This document shows positions 1 through 9,407 of a DNA stretch of 26,581 nt, one piece after another. The stretch lies in assembly GCA_015680685.1 (NCBI GenBank), contig MNCI01001825.1:1252467-1279047 (forward strand), given 5' to 3'. The position numbers were made by a program, and so were the translations under genes. A model generated the notes under the pieces. That model was not told the origin of the DNA. It saw only the letters and a program-made list of their open reading frames with translations, and did no database searches. Within the stretch, counting starts at the first letter, position 1. Every line of letters begins with the position of its first letter. The DNA is from Gnetum montanum. Taxonomy: Eukaryota > Streptophyta > Gnetopsida > Gnetales > Gnetaceae.

Positions 1-783
1 GTCGCAAGCCCTAGTTCTTATCACCTAGGATAAAATGAAATCTTATAACAAAGTCCATAATTTTCTCAACATGGAAGTATGAGATGAGTCATTAGCTATG
101 ATAGTGCATGTATTTTTCTTAACTAGGCACATATTTGAATGTATTAAATTTCTTGTTGGATTGATATAGTACAATTGGATCTTGAGATGCTATTTTCTAA
201 GATACTTTAACCTTGCTAACCAACTTAGTTCAAACTCAAATATAAAAATAACAATGCAAAAAAATAAAATAAAAAAAATTGATTAGTTTCATGATTTTGC
301 ATAATTAGAGTCACATCCACTTTACTAATATGGTGTAGATAGGTTTGCTTATTATTTGACANNNNNNNNNNNNNNNNNNNNNNNNNNNNNNNNNNNNNNN
401 NNNNNNNNNNNNNNNNNNNNNNNNNNNNNNNNTTTAGATAAACCTCAAAAAGCATGTTTAAATTTAATGAAACAAAGCCACTTACACTATGTACATTAGA
501 GAGGAAGAGGAGAGAGGTAAAACATGACCAAAATGCCTCTCTTTGGATGTAGAGCAATATAGTCAATTAGGATATAGAAATAAAAAATGGTATGCAAGGA
601 TAGCAAAAGGTGCTAACAAACAAAACAAGGAAGAGAAATTCACCCAGTAGTGGCCACACAAAAGAGAAATAGAAAGAACTTGAACTAGCAAATGGTTGAA
701 TGGAGTAGTGTTCAAAATCTACCAAATCTATAGTGGAGATGGTTGTAACTTCTTGTAGTGGGTATATAGTAGAATGTGTTTTG
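1..783. other. left flank, no gene recognised
   Basis: AT-rich DNA outside element 1, interrupted by the gap at 362-432. The short open frames here are low-complexity, with no recognisable domain on either strand. I see no terminal inverted repeats or LTR-like ends. Confidence 0.5.
362..432. other. assembly gap (71 N)
   Basis: A run of 71 unknown bases. An open frame that appears to cross it is not evidence of a gene. Confidence 0.99.
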
Positions 784-788
784 GATAA
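784..788. repeat. target site duplication GATAA, left copy
   Basis: GATAA lies immediately before the LTR start TGTACC at 789 and is repeated directly after the right LTR end (20136-20140). A 5 bp duplication is the normal gypsy integration footprint, so both outer ends of element 1 are fixed to the base. Confidence 0.88.
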
Positions 789-1306
789 TGTACCATCTGA
801 AATTGTTGACGTAAAGCTGGAGGAAAATGAATGCTGAAAGATCTCGAAAGAGATACAACTGACCCTACCTTCGCGTGAGGGCAAGCTGGAAAAAAAATGA
901 AGGCAAGGTGCCTTGGATGGTCTGCATGCAAATCAACCAAGGACTTCTTCAAGGGTACGCTATGGCCTACGCTGGGGTTATCGCCATGAAATATAAAATG
1001 GAGAGTGTAATGCAACGAAACGTGAACGTGAATATAACGTGTAAACGTAAACAAAATGTATGCAGAAATGTACAATGAAATGAGATAATGCAAACAATGA
1101 ACCAGAATAGCACAACGGAAGGCAAAATGAACTATGTTATATTAATTAACAAGATGTGCACTAGTCAAAACGTAGTTGCGTTGCAAGTCGAATGTTAAGC
1201 TTTGATGTGAGGTGTTTGCAGGCACTGGGGATCACATGCGTCCGGGCTTAGGATTGCTAGTTTTCTTTCTCCAAATTTCCAACCTCGTTTATGTCAATGA
1301 ACAGGG

Positions 1307-1314
1307 TATTTATA
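1307..1314 (-). promoter_or_regulatory. TATA box in 3' LTR
   Basis: The minus strand reads TATAAATA. The same word is at the matching place in the other LTR (18572-18579). It would place U3 between 2849 and about 1280, with R and U5 occupying the remaining 500 bp or so. Confidence 0.6.
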
Positions 1315-1619
1315 CATTTTGCTAGGCTCGGGAGTAGAATTCGTGAATGAGGTCAATGGCTGTGATATGAGAGAAAAACGGATCATGTGACAGGTGTTCA
1401 ATGCACAACTGTGCGTGAATTGGATGTACGTAGGTGAACTACGTTTTAGACCGGATACACTGTATCTTACAATCTATTTTAGCTTGTGTAATTTGTAGCG
1501 TAAGAGCTTGACCAGCTCAAAAATGTGAAAAATTTACAATGACTAATAATGTACAACAAGAGCATTTGCCTCTGGCTCGCTTGGAATTTCTGAATCTGTG
1601 AACCGACTACTGCTGAAAG

Positions 1620-2765
1620 TGTTTTTGCTACACTAAGGTCGCCAGCATGATTTGATCTTGTCCTGGCATGCTCTCAGTGCATGTCTGAAGTGCTTTTGCT
1701 TGGTCATGACTAGTGCTCACGTTGGACTCATGTTGCTAGTGTGACCTCAGCGTCACCTCAGTGTGACTAACAAAAAATAATGCATTTTGGATCAAAATTC
1801 CACCTTTAAGACAAGTTTTTGAAGTGTAACTACTACTTGACCTTGAGGATGTCCTGCATGTTTAATTTGAACCTGTTTGTGCTTGGATATAGGCCACTTT
1901 TGGCAGCTCATGCTGGGCTCACGTTGTCAATGTGACCTCAGCATGACGTGGGCCTGAGCAAGCTAGGATGGTACATTTCACACCAAATCTTGGTCTTTGA
2001 GACCTGTCTTTCAAGTGTAACTACTACCTGACCTTGGGGACATCCTGCATGTTTAATTTGAACCTGTCTATGCTTGGATTTAGGCCACTTTTGGTAGCTC
2101 ACGCTGGGCTCACACTGTCAGCGTGACCTCAACGTGACCTGGGCGTGAGTGCTAAAAACGGTGTATTTTTGGACCTGAAATTAGAATTCTGAGGGTTGGG
2201 ACCTAGAGTAATCATTAGTGGACCTTAAGGAGGCCTTGTACCTTTGCAGTCAGGACATTTTAACACTGTTTTGAGGCTATTTTGAGTCACTCACGTTGGA
2301 CTCATGCTACCAGTGTAACTTCGGCTTGAGTGACGAAAATGAACATTTTTGGAGTTGAAATCTAAAGTTCTGGAGGCTGGGAGTTGCAATGATCATCCGT
2401 AAACTTCAAAGGTTTCTTGCATTGCTTAGATTCAGATCATTTTGGCTTCATTTTAAGGCTCTGGAAGTTACTCACACTGTACTCATGTTGGACTCATGCT
2501 AGCAGCATGACCTGGGCATGACCTCAGTGTGAGTGGCAAGATTTGTGCAAGTTTGACTTGAAACCTTGGCTTCTGGATGCTGAAACTTGGGGTAATCATC
2601 AATGGGACTCAAGGGGGCCTTTCCCATTCAAAATGGAACTATTTTGACCTGATTTGAGGGCTTTGAAGGTTGTGCATGCTGCATGCACACTGTACGCATG
2701 CTGCACATATGTTGGTAGCATGACTTGAGCATGGCTTCAGTGTGCATGACAAGATTCATGCACAT
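1620..2765. repeat. degenerate tandem array in U3, about 6 x 180-200 bp
   Basis: Landmark blocks of the type CTCACGCTGGGCTCACxCTG followed by CAGCGTGACCTCAACGTGAC recur at about 1728, 1908, 2098, 2291, 2471 and 2672, a spacing of 180-201 bp. Between them are shared phrases such as AAGTGTAACTACTAC, ATGTTTAATTTGAACCTGT and TAGGCCACTTTTGG (strongest in the second and third units). Each landmark can fold on itself (CTCACGC pairing with GCGTGAG). Copies differ mostly by CG to TG or CA. The array is also in the other LTR, so it predates insertion. Confidence 0.8.
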
Positions 2766-2849
2766 TAGTCCAATTTTTGAACTTCTGGATGTTGATGCAC
2801 TAGTTTGTTCTTATTTCAAAGTGTTAAGCTAAAATTTTGTGGTGTTTCA

Positions 2850-2865
2850 TTGGTCCCTCTTTGTT
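2850..2865 (-). promoter_or_regulatory. polypurine tract of element 1
   Basis: On the minus strand AACAAAGAGGGACCAA directly precedes the LTR start TGAAACACC. A purine-rich tract here primes plus-strand DNA synthesis in LTR elements. The two pyrimidines in GGGACCAA make it imperfect, but the position is exact. Confidence 0.7.
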
Positions 2866-4391
2866 GACGTTTGGAGGAATCCACTTGAGAGGCATCAACA
2901 AAGAAGTACAAAACACCACGATTGACCTGGTATCAAGCATTGTCTATCGGCCCCTGGCTGGATGTCATCGCACCATGTTCAAAAATACATTGGATTTACA
3001 GAAACAAGGTTGTAACTGGGAGATTAGGGATTGATCAAAGGGTGTCATTGTCTGAACTACATGAGAGAAATGCTCTCATGTGAATGAGCCAGTTTTTGAT
3101 CCTTGTCAACAACCAATATATAGCAGACTTGCAACCAAGGCATAGGAGGTGCATTCTTTGGAGAAATGGGGCCCTTGTGTCATGTTTAAGGGAGTCTATT
3201 GTAAACAACCAAAGCCACGCAATGATATGCAACATGATCATTTGAGACACAAGTTTTTTTCCAAGATAGTTACCTTCTCACCTAGGGCTTGTATGAGAAG
3301 AGCCAATGATCTTTGGTCTATGATAAAAACAAGGTCATGAAGACCTTTTTCGGGCATTTTGCTCTTTGACCTTTTTGTTCCTTTTCTTTTCTTATTTTCC
3401 TATTTGTTTTTTCCTTTTGTTTTTGCTTTATTTTGTCTTTATTTTTCTTTTTCTCTTTGGTCTTTTTGAAAGAGCTTGCTTTTAGTGCTGTGCTCGTGTT
3501 CGGGTGCTTGAATTTTGGATCATGCATTGTGTATTGTGTTTAGCATTGCAATTGCTTAAAGAGTCACAGTATGCAAGAGTGTATCAAGAGTTTTGAGCTG
3601 AGTGGAATGTATCTAGGGGATGTAATTGAATAGGATAATTGGGACATGATAGGGAAATGGGGAATGTATCAGGAGTCAGGAATGTACTTATGAATAGATT
3701 GATTAACCCAGTTGCGTGTGTCAAGAAGTATGTGACACCCTATCATCATGATGAAGTGCATCTGTGCACGAACACCTTAGGTGTGTCATCTTGCAAACAC
3801 AACTCCAAGAAGACAAGAAAAACACAAATGAATCAGTTAACTAAGCACTTTAGACATGGAGATGGAGCCACCATGTGCAATTTCAAAGCAAACAAAAATC
3901 ATGAGCAGCATCAGCTTTATCAGGGTCCACGAGACAAATTATGCAGCAAGTCTTTGTGGAACATGAACATGAACAGCCAATGGTAGCAACACATCTTTTC
4001 AAATTTTTCCTGGTCATCAATGATGTCGCTATTTTATAGTCTTAGTGGACTATTGTGGATTAGTTTAACATCATAATCCTTTGGATGTTGCCAGTTTATC
4101 GTTGTAGCGGACGACGTAGTGCTAGTTTATAGTCATGGCGGACTATGAAGAGACAAGCTAGTTTATAATCTTAGTGGGCTTTGGTGGACGAGCGTGGTAG
4201 TTTAGTGTCATACTAGATAAAGCTCTGTGATGTTATTTTACTGTCATGATGCCAGGATGTTCTGTGGTGCTAGTTTGAAGTCATAGCTCCAGGACTATTT
4301 GGTGGTATCAGTTCTAGGTCGTGATGCCAGGACCGTTCTGTGGTATCAGTTTTAGGTCATGATGCCAGGACCGAAGCGTACCTTAAGCTCA
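2866..4391 (-). other. 3' untranslated region of element 1
   Basis: Follows the pol stop (4394-4392) up to the polypurine tract. It holds no gene I recognise. A T-rich tract on the plus strand (about 3345-3470) gives lysine-rich spurious frames. A plus-strand open frame at 3639-3986 (115 codons) shows no known domain. The part nearest pol is a short-repeat array (4020-4380). Long, variable, repeat-bearing 3' UTRs are known in Tat-type elements. Confidence 0.7.
4020..4380. repeat. short tandem repeats downstream of pol
   Basis: Two related word sets occur. About 4030-4215 carries TAGTTTATAGTCATGGCGGAC-like units (4-5 degenerate copies). About 4245-4375 carries GTCATGATGCCAGGACCG and TTCTGTGGTATCAGTTTTAG units (3-4 copies, the last two nearly identical). 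AGTTTAAAGTCATGATGGAC-like units also appear at 13598-13760, on the far side of the coding blocks. Confidence 0.7.
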
Positions 4392-5438
4392 TCAAACGTA
4401 GTATGATTTTAGGTACATGTGATTCGTAGGATTAGCGAACTTGTTTCTGTTTATGTCAATGAGTTTGAATGCCCCGTTATCATATGCCTTTGTGACTAAG
4501 TAAGGCCCTTCCCAGTTAGCTAAAAATTTGTTCGAGTGTTCGTGGACCACCTTGAGAACTAGATCACCTTCCTTGATCGGCCACTTATCTGGATTATGTT
4601 GATGATGTCACTGTTGTTGTCTCTAATACCATTCAATTTAATCAAGTGCTTGTGCCCTTTCTTCTTCCACCCAATCAAGGTTAGCAATGCATAGCTCATT
4701 GTTATGGCTTTCATTGAGGAGGCTAAATAGCGTTATTCGCAACCAAGAACTTGTAACTCCAAAGGTAAGATAGCTTCAGATCCATATACAAGGCTATATG
4801 GTGTTTTACCTATGGATGTTCGATGCATTGTTTGGTATGCCCATAATGCATAGATTAACTACTCATGCCACCATCTCTTGCTCTAATTCAACATATTTTT
4901 GAACACCATGAAAACTATTTTGTTCATAGACTGCGCTTGGCCATTTATCTGTGGGTAATAGGGTGATGAAAATGAGTGTTTAATACCTAGGCTTTCACAG
5001 AAGCTTTTAGTATCCGTACTACTAAACTGTGGTCCATTATTGGTGACTATGGTCATTGGGATACCAAAGTGGATCACGATGTTTTATAATATGAATTTTC
5101 AAACATGTTTAGATGTGGTTTCCCTAAGGGGGATAGCTTCTACCCATTTTGTGAAATATTTGATTGTAGTGATGATGAAACTCTATCTTGCTGAAGATGG
5201 TGGTGTTATCAGCTAAATGATGTCTAATTCCCATTTTTTGGAATGGCCATGTGATTTGTGTAGTATGCAATTCATTAGGTGGCACATATATTAGGTTACT
5301 GTGCCTTTGGAAAATGTTGCATTTCCTGACCCTGGAGAAGTAATCGTACTCCATGTGTGGCCAGTAGTAGCCCAAATGTCTAATTTTCATTGCCATTACT
5401 TTGGGTGCTATATGCCCTCTGCAATGTCCTTTGTGAAC
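4392..5438 (-). pseudogene. integrase domain of element 1
   Basis: Would insert the cDNA into host DNA. The HHCC finger is at about 5300-5430: VHKGHCRGHI, GYYWPHM, KCNIFQRH, with the second Cys replaced by Phe. The core shows the first Asp (LDII, after a one-base shift), then TIVTNNGPQFSS where TDNG is expected (Asp to Asn), then YYPQINGQAQSMNK where the Glu of GQAE is Gln. The C-terminus keeps ALWAYQT, TPYSLVYGSEAILPLE and WEGPYLV, a GPY/F module, ending TNHMYLKSYYV at TGA 4394-4392. The frameshift lies in a run of six T (plus strand 5234-5239). Inactive. Confidence 0.9.
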
Positions 5439-6110
5439 CTATTCCATGATTTTTTGGCCATCGATGCTATTAACACACACTAAAAAAATGCCTTCATAGG
5501 ATCTGCGACATAATGTGTCTCCTATTAATGCATATTGCTCAGAGTGTTTTTGCACCGCGTCCTTTTGGGCACTCATCAAATGTTGTGGCGGTTTACCTTG
5601 TAGAAGGTACTCTTTTATGTCATCATACCATTCTATTGCTTGTGTAGTGTTGACAGACACTATGGGTATTTCATCGAGAGCGTTGGTTATAGGTTTGGCA
5701 CAATTTTTTATAGAACTAGGCAACACATGGAACATCCCAGGTGTCATGTTTAAGGCTAGTGTATCAAGTGCATCGACGATGGTATTTTCATTCCTAAAAA
5801 CATGTTGCACCTCTATGTTGATCAATTTTTTCAGCAAGTGTTTAGTCAGGTCATAGTATGGTTGCAAATGAGAAGCCTTGCATGCGTAAAACTCTGTGAC
5901 TTGATTAATTACTAACTGTGAGTTACCTCGAACTACAAGACGTGTGATTCTCAAAGTTAGTGCTGCTATAAGACCTCTAAGAAGACTTTTATACTCTGCC
6001 ATGTTATTGGTATAAGGGAAGGTTAGTCGATAGGCAAAGGGTCAAATTTATTCAGAGGGATATGTTATGATGGCTACAACACTTCCTCCTTGGGAAGTTG
6101 AAGCTCCATC
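5439..6110 (-). pseudogene. archaeal-type RNase H domain of element 1
   Basis: This second RNase H is a hallmark of the Tat clade. Visible: LYFDGAS with the first Asp kept (about 6095), TNNMAEYKSLLRGLIAAL with the Glu kept (about 5950-6005), and VVRGNSQLVINQV where family members have GDSQL, so a catalytic Asp has become Asn. The tail keeps FRNENTIVDALDTLA, matching the usual xxNxxADALA ending. The stretch 6002-5439 is open for 187 codons; two stops lie just upstream. Confidence 0.8.
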
Positions 6111-6289
6111 AAAGTAAAGGATTGCATCGTAGTCATTAGGCATAGTGTTGATGCTGTTAATGCTTTCATCAGGGAATTCAAGGTTGATTGTCACTTGATC
6201 TTATGTTGGTGAAGCGGTCAATTGATTAACTACTGCTTGACCTTTAGTGGAGGATTGAGTTACATAGCATAGGTAAAACTTAGTGATCA

Positions 6290-6640
6290 TTGCTTTCCAT
6301 CTAGCTATCCTACTTGATTTGTAGATGTTGTTAGTGATAGCTCTAAGCACATTATCCTTGCAAATGATATAGACTTGGTTACGGAAGAGATAATGTCACC
6401 ACTTCTTCAAGGAAAAGATTAGGGTAAGACATGATCTCTCTACATCATTGTATCATTGTTCGTAGGTAATTAAGGCATGGCTTAAATAGTACACGGGAAT
6501 CTTGATTCCATCTTCTAATTTTTGGCAAAGCATGGATGTAATAGATGTATCGGATGTTGCAAGGTAGATGTAAAAAGGTTTATCACTTTGCAAGGGATGA
6601 ACTATTGGCAATTGAGCCAACTCCATTTTTATGTTTTCAA
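6290..6640 (-). pseudogene. Ty3-type RNase H domain of element 1
   Basis: Translation contains KPFYIYLATSDTSITSMLCQ, then VYYLSHAL, VERSCLTLIFSLKKW and HYLFRNQVYIICKDN, the layout of the RNase H that follows gypsy RT. Stops interrupt it (TYEQ*YND, KKW*HYL). In Tat elements this domain is often degenerate because a second RNase H exists downstream. Confidence 0.7.
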
Positions 6641-6683
6641 ATGTTTCCTAGCACTGTTTAGTCCACTGGAAATGCACATTCTT

Positions 6684-7490
6684 TCATAGTAGGTGTTGCA
6701 TGGGTTTTAACTTATCCATTAGTTTCAAGCATCTAATGAATTGTAGTCTACCCTGCAGACCATGTAATTCGGTAAGGTTCCTGGGTGGTTGCATACTAGT
6801 TATTGCTTTAACCTTATTGGGGTCTACTTGTATCCCTGTTTTAGAGACTACAAAGTGAAGCATTTTACCCATTTTAACTCCGAAGACACATTTCTTTGGG
6901 TTAAGTCTGAGGTTGTGTTTAAGACAACGTTTGAGCACTAAGTCTAGATCTTTTACATGTTGGTCAGTTGTTTTAGACTTGAACATGATGCCATCTACAT
7001 AATCGTTGAGCAAATCAAGCATGTAATCACTAAATATGTATGTCATTGCTTGTTGATACGTAGCACCTACATTTTTAAGGCTAAATGACATCATTGTATA
7101 GCAGAATGTACCCCAAGGTGTCATGAAGGTTGTTCTGAGTTGATGCTCTGGATTGATTCTTATTTGATTATATCCCAAAAATCCATCCATAAAGGATAAC
7201 AATGCATGCCTAGCAGTTGTGTCAATGAGTTGATCAATGCTGGGTAGTGGGAAGTCATCCTTTATAGTGGTTGTGTTGAGATCATGAAAGTCAATGCATA
7301 TGTGTATACTACCATTTTTCTTAGGGACTACAACAATGTTTGATATCCAGTCAGAATAGTCAATAGCCTAGATGAAACCAGCTTAATAGAGCTTTGCGAT
7401 TTCATCACAGATTGCTAACGCTACCTCAGGTCCAACCTTTCATGCTTTTTGTTTCACAAATTTAATTTGTTCATCAAGAATGATATTATG
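6684..7490 (-). pseudogene. reverse transcriptase domain of element 1
   Basis: Makes cDNA from element RNA in the intact family. Visible motifs in order: CIDFHDLN followed by KDDFPLP (about 7230-7310), FMDGFLGYNQI with the first catalytic Asp kept, FMTPWGTFCY, KNVGATYQQAM, and NDYVDGIMFKSK at about 6985-7015 where YVDD is expected. The second Asp of YVDD is Gly here (GGC), so this copy should be inactive. In-frame stops occur before 7300 (such as the one in LY*AGFI). The connection and thumb region follows (CLKHNLRLNPKKCVFGV). Confidence 0.9.
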
Positions 7491-7862
7491 TTAGATGATT
7501 CGAGGGTCCAATCTTGGGATGTCAGTATAAGACCACGCAAACGTCTTTATGTTGTCTCTCAAAACCTGAGTGATATCACTAGAGAGTTGTGTGTCTAGTA
7601 AGGCACTTAATTTTAATGTTCTAGTTTTATCACTGGAAGTGGTAATAGAGATCTTAGTAAGAGGATCCTCAGTGATATTTTCAGCCTCTAGATCTAGAGT
7701 CCTCATCATGTTTTCAGACCAGTCCAACATTTCTTGCATGGTTGCTATTAAATCTGTGTAGGCGGATGGGTCTAGATCCAAGGATTCTAGATTGATTATC
7801 CTTGTTACTTCTCCATGTGGTCCTTTGAGAGATAATGTTGATATGTTATTCTTGGTTGCCAT

Positions 7863-9100
7863 GGTGTTGCTCCTGCCAATTTATACCAGGTGCAAAGTGA
7901 GCAACATTTTCTTGATGAAGAAGGTTTTAAACGTAGATGAGTTTCACATGATTAGTCTAACAAAATTGTGGAATGTAATGGAAATTTTAGGCCATACTGG
8001 GCCATCCATGGTAGTTTTAGACCATATCGGGCCAATGATGTCCTTGCTATTTTTTTATGTTATACGTAGGTATATATAGTACTATTAACTACCAAGTTTT
8101 TGTGTGAATAATTAATTTGTAAGAGATTTTTATTGGATTGTAAAAATAAGACTACAAAAAAGTATAATTATAATGAAAGATAAAACAAAATAAAGCGAAA
8201 GGTAGTCATAACATGGATGAAAATGAAATAAAATGTGTGAACAAGGTGGATTTTAAAAAAAAGGTTTCAAAGTGAATGAATGTCATTTATGTCTTTATTG
8301 GGAAAGCGATGGCGTGACCAACGTGAGAAAACTTCCATAGCGTGAGCAAGCAGCATGACCACAATACGGAGCATGAGTAGTGTGAGTGATGTCATGAGCA
8401 GCCAAAATGATGAGGGGAAAGGGGAAGAAGTAGGGTAACTTGTCGTTCATGGAGGATGAGAAGGCATTATTTTTAGCATTGATTGGGGCATGAATATCTA
8501 TTGTGAGGCATACGTGGGAGTTTAAGGGGCTTTGGGCAGCATGATGGAGGGTTTTATATGACGTTACAGGGCATGCGAGGAGTGGTAAGTTTGGTGTCGA
8601 GCTTAGGGAGATGCAGGGCATGGCATGAGCTGCTGTGGAGAGAAAGTGCAGGAGAATGCCTAGAGAAAAGAGTCATTTTGTGCCTAGGCATTGGTGTCCC
8701 ATAGAAAACTAATTTTTTTTCCTGGGCATGAGCACACCCAGAGAAGACTAATTTTTTCCTAGGCGTGAGCACGCCTAAAGAAAACTGTAATTTTTGGTGT
8801 TGGAGCTACTTCCTAGCATTAGCTGCTTTTGCAGCGTAAGTTGTCTCGCAGCATGTGCTGCTTCCAGCATGAGTTGTCTCATAGCGTGCACTGCTTCCAG
8901 CGTGATTTTCCAAGCTGCTGCATGAGTTGTATGGGAGGTTGAGGAGTTATTCAAGATGGCATGAGTTATGGAATGCTCATTACCTACTGGTGCTATGTCT
9001 CTTGGAACAAACGATTTAAATGCTTTTACTGCGAATGTTGGTTTCATGTTGCTTGTAACAAACTAATGTCTAATGGACCTCAATGTTCCCCAGTGAGTGT
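7863..9100. other. left part of the gag-pro/pol spacer
   Basis: No coding capacity recognised in either direction. The stretch 7985-8040 has TTTTAGGCCATACTGGGCCAT-like words resembling those at 13598-13625. The stretch 8090-8280 is AT-rich. The stretch 8300-8950 is dense in GCGTGAGC and GCATGAGC words and short tandem repeats. The minus-strand frame at 8775-9047 is made of the repeat (HAMRQLMLEA, HAARQLTLQ) and is probably not a gene. Confidence 0.6.
8640..8935. repeat. two short tandem repeat blocks in the spacer
   Basis: About 8655-8790: three degenerate units of about 50 bp containing CCTAGGCGTGAGCACGCC or CCTGGGCATGAGCACACCC, then AGAAAACTAATTTTTT. The inner words are near-palindromic. 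About 8810-8935: units of about 40 bp of the type CAGCATGAGTTGTCTCATAG with CTGCTTCCAGCG. CG/TG/CA variation between units resembles that in the LTR array. Confidence 0.65.
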
Positions 9101-9407
9101 CAAATATACCAAATGAACACTAGTGTCCTTGTCTCATGGGGTAGTCTCATGTGTGTTGAATATTATTTGCTTGTTGGGTTTACTTATTTGCCTATTTTTT
9201 TTTAATTTATATGTTTTAATTTACTTACCTAAGGTTCTGGCTCTATGTAGGGAACTTAAACCTTTTCTCCTTATGGTTGAACATGTAGGTGTGTTATCTT
9301 GGTTCGGCCTTTTGGAATCGAACATGCCTAGTTATGACATGCAGATCAGGCCACATGTAATATGGTTTCATCTAAATGTTAGTGCATTTTTATCATTTAT
9401 TTTATAG

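Larger units (their letters stand above)
789..2849 (-). repeat. 3' LTR of element 1
   Basis: About 2061 bp matching 18042-20135 along its whole length. On the plus strand it starts TGTACCAT and ends TGTTTCA; in element orientation it runs TGAAACACC to ATGGTACA. It is next to the target duplication on its outer side and the polypurine tract on its inner side. It contains a TATA box (1307-1314) and a U3 array of about 190 bp repeats. It is 33 bp shorter than the other LTR, mainly through small indels. Confidence 0.93.
4392..7862 (-). pseudogene. pol (RT, RNase H, archaeal-type RNase H, integrase) of element 1
   Basis: A single minus-strand frame runs from ATG at 7862 to about 5240, then shifts by one base and continues to TGA at 4394-4392. 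The N-terminal part ends in FAWSYTDIPRLDP (about 7495-7540), the conserved Tat lead-in to RT. The ATG at 7862 is probably not the true start: just upstream, ATTGGCAG/GAGC (AG at 7874-7873) could be a splice acceptor, as in Ogre elements where pol is joined to gag-pro by splicing. Several stops interrupt the frame, and all catalytic domains carry changes (see domain entries). Confidence 0.88.

Noticed and set aside
225-566. Open frame crossing the N gap
   Set aside because: Its middle is undetermined sequence, so the open frame has no meaning.
1620-2765. CRISPR-like array
   Set aside because: The units are long (about 190 bp), degenerate, without unique spacers, and lie in an LTR of a plant element.
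3318-3527. Lysine-rich minus-strand frame
   Set aside because: It is the translation of a T-rich simple tract (about 3345-3470), not a gene.
3639-3986. Plus-strand open frame of 115 codons in the 3' UTR
   Set aside because: No domain, composition rich in His/Asn/Lys as expected from AT-rich DNA, and no splice or frame support. It remains only an open frame.
8554-9047. Two minus-strand frames in the spacer as a small gene
   Set aside because: Both are translations of short tandem repeats; the amino acid repeats follow the DNA repeat period.
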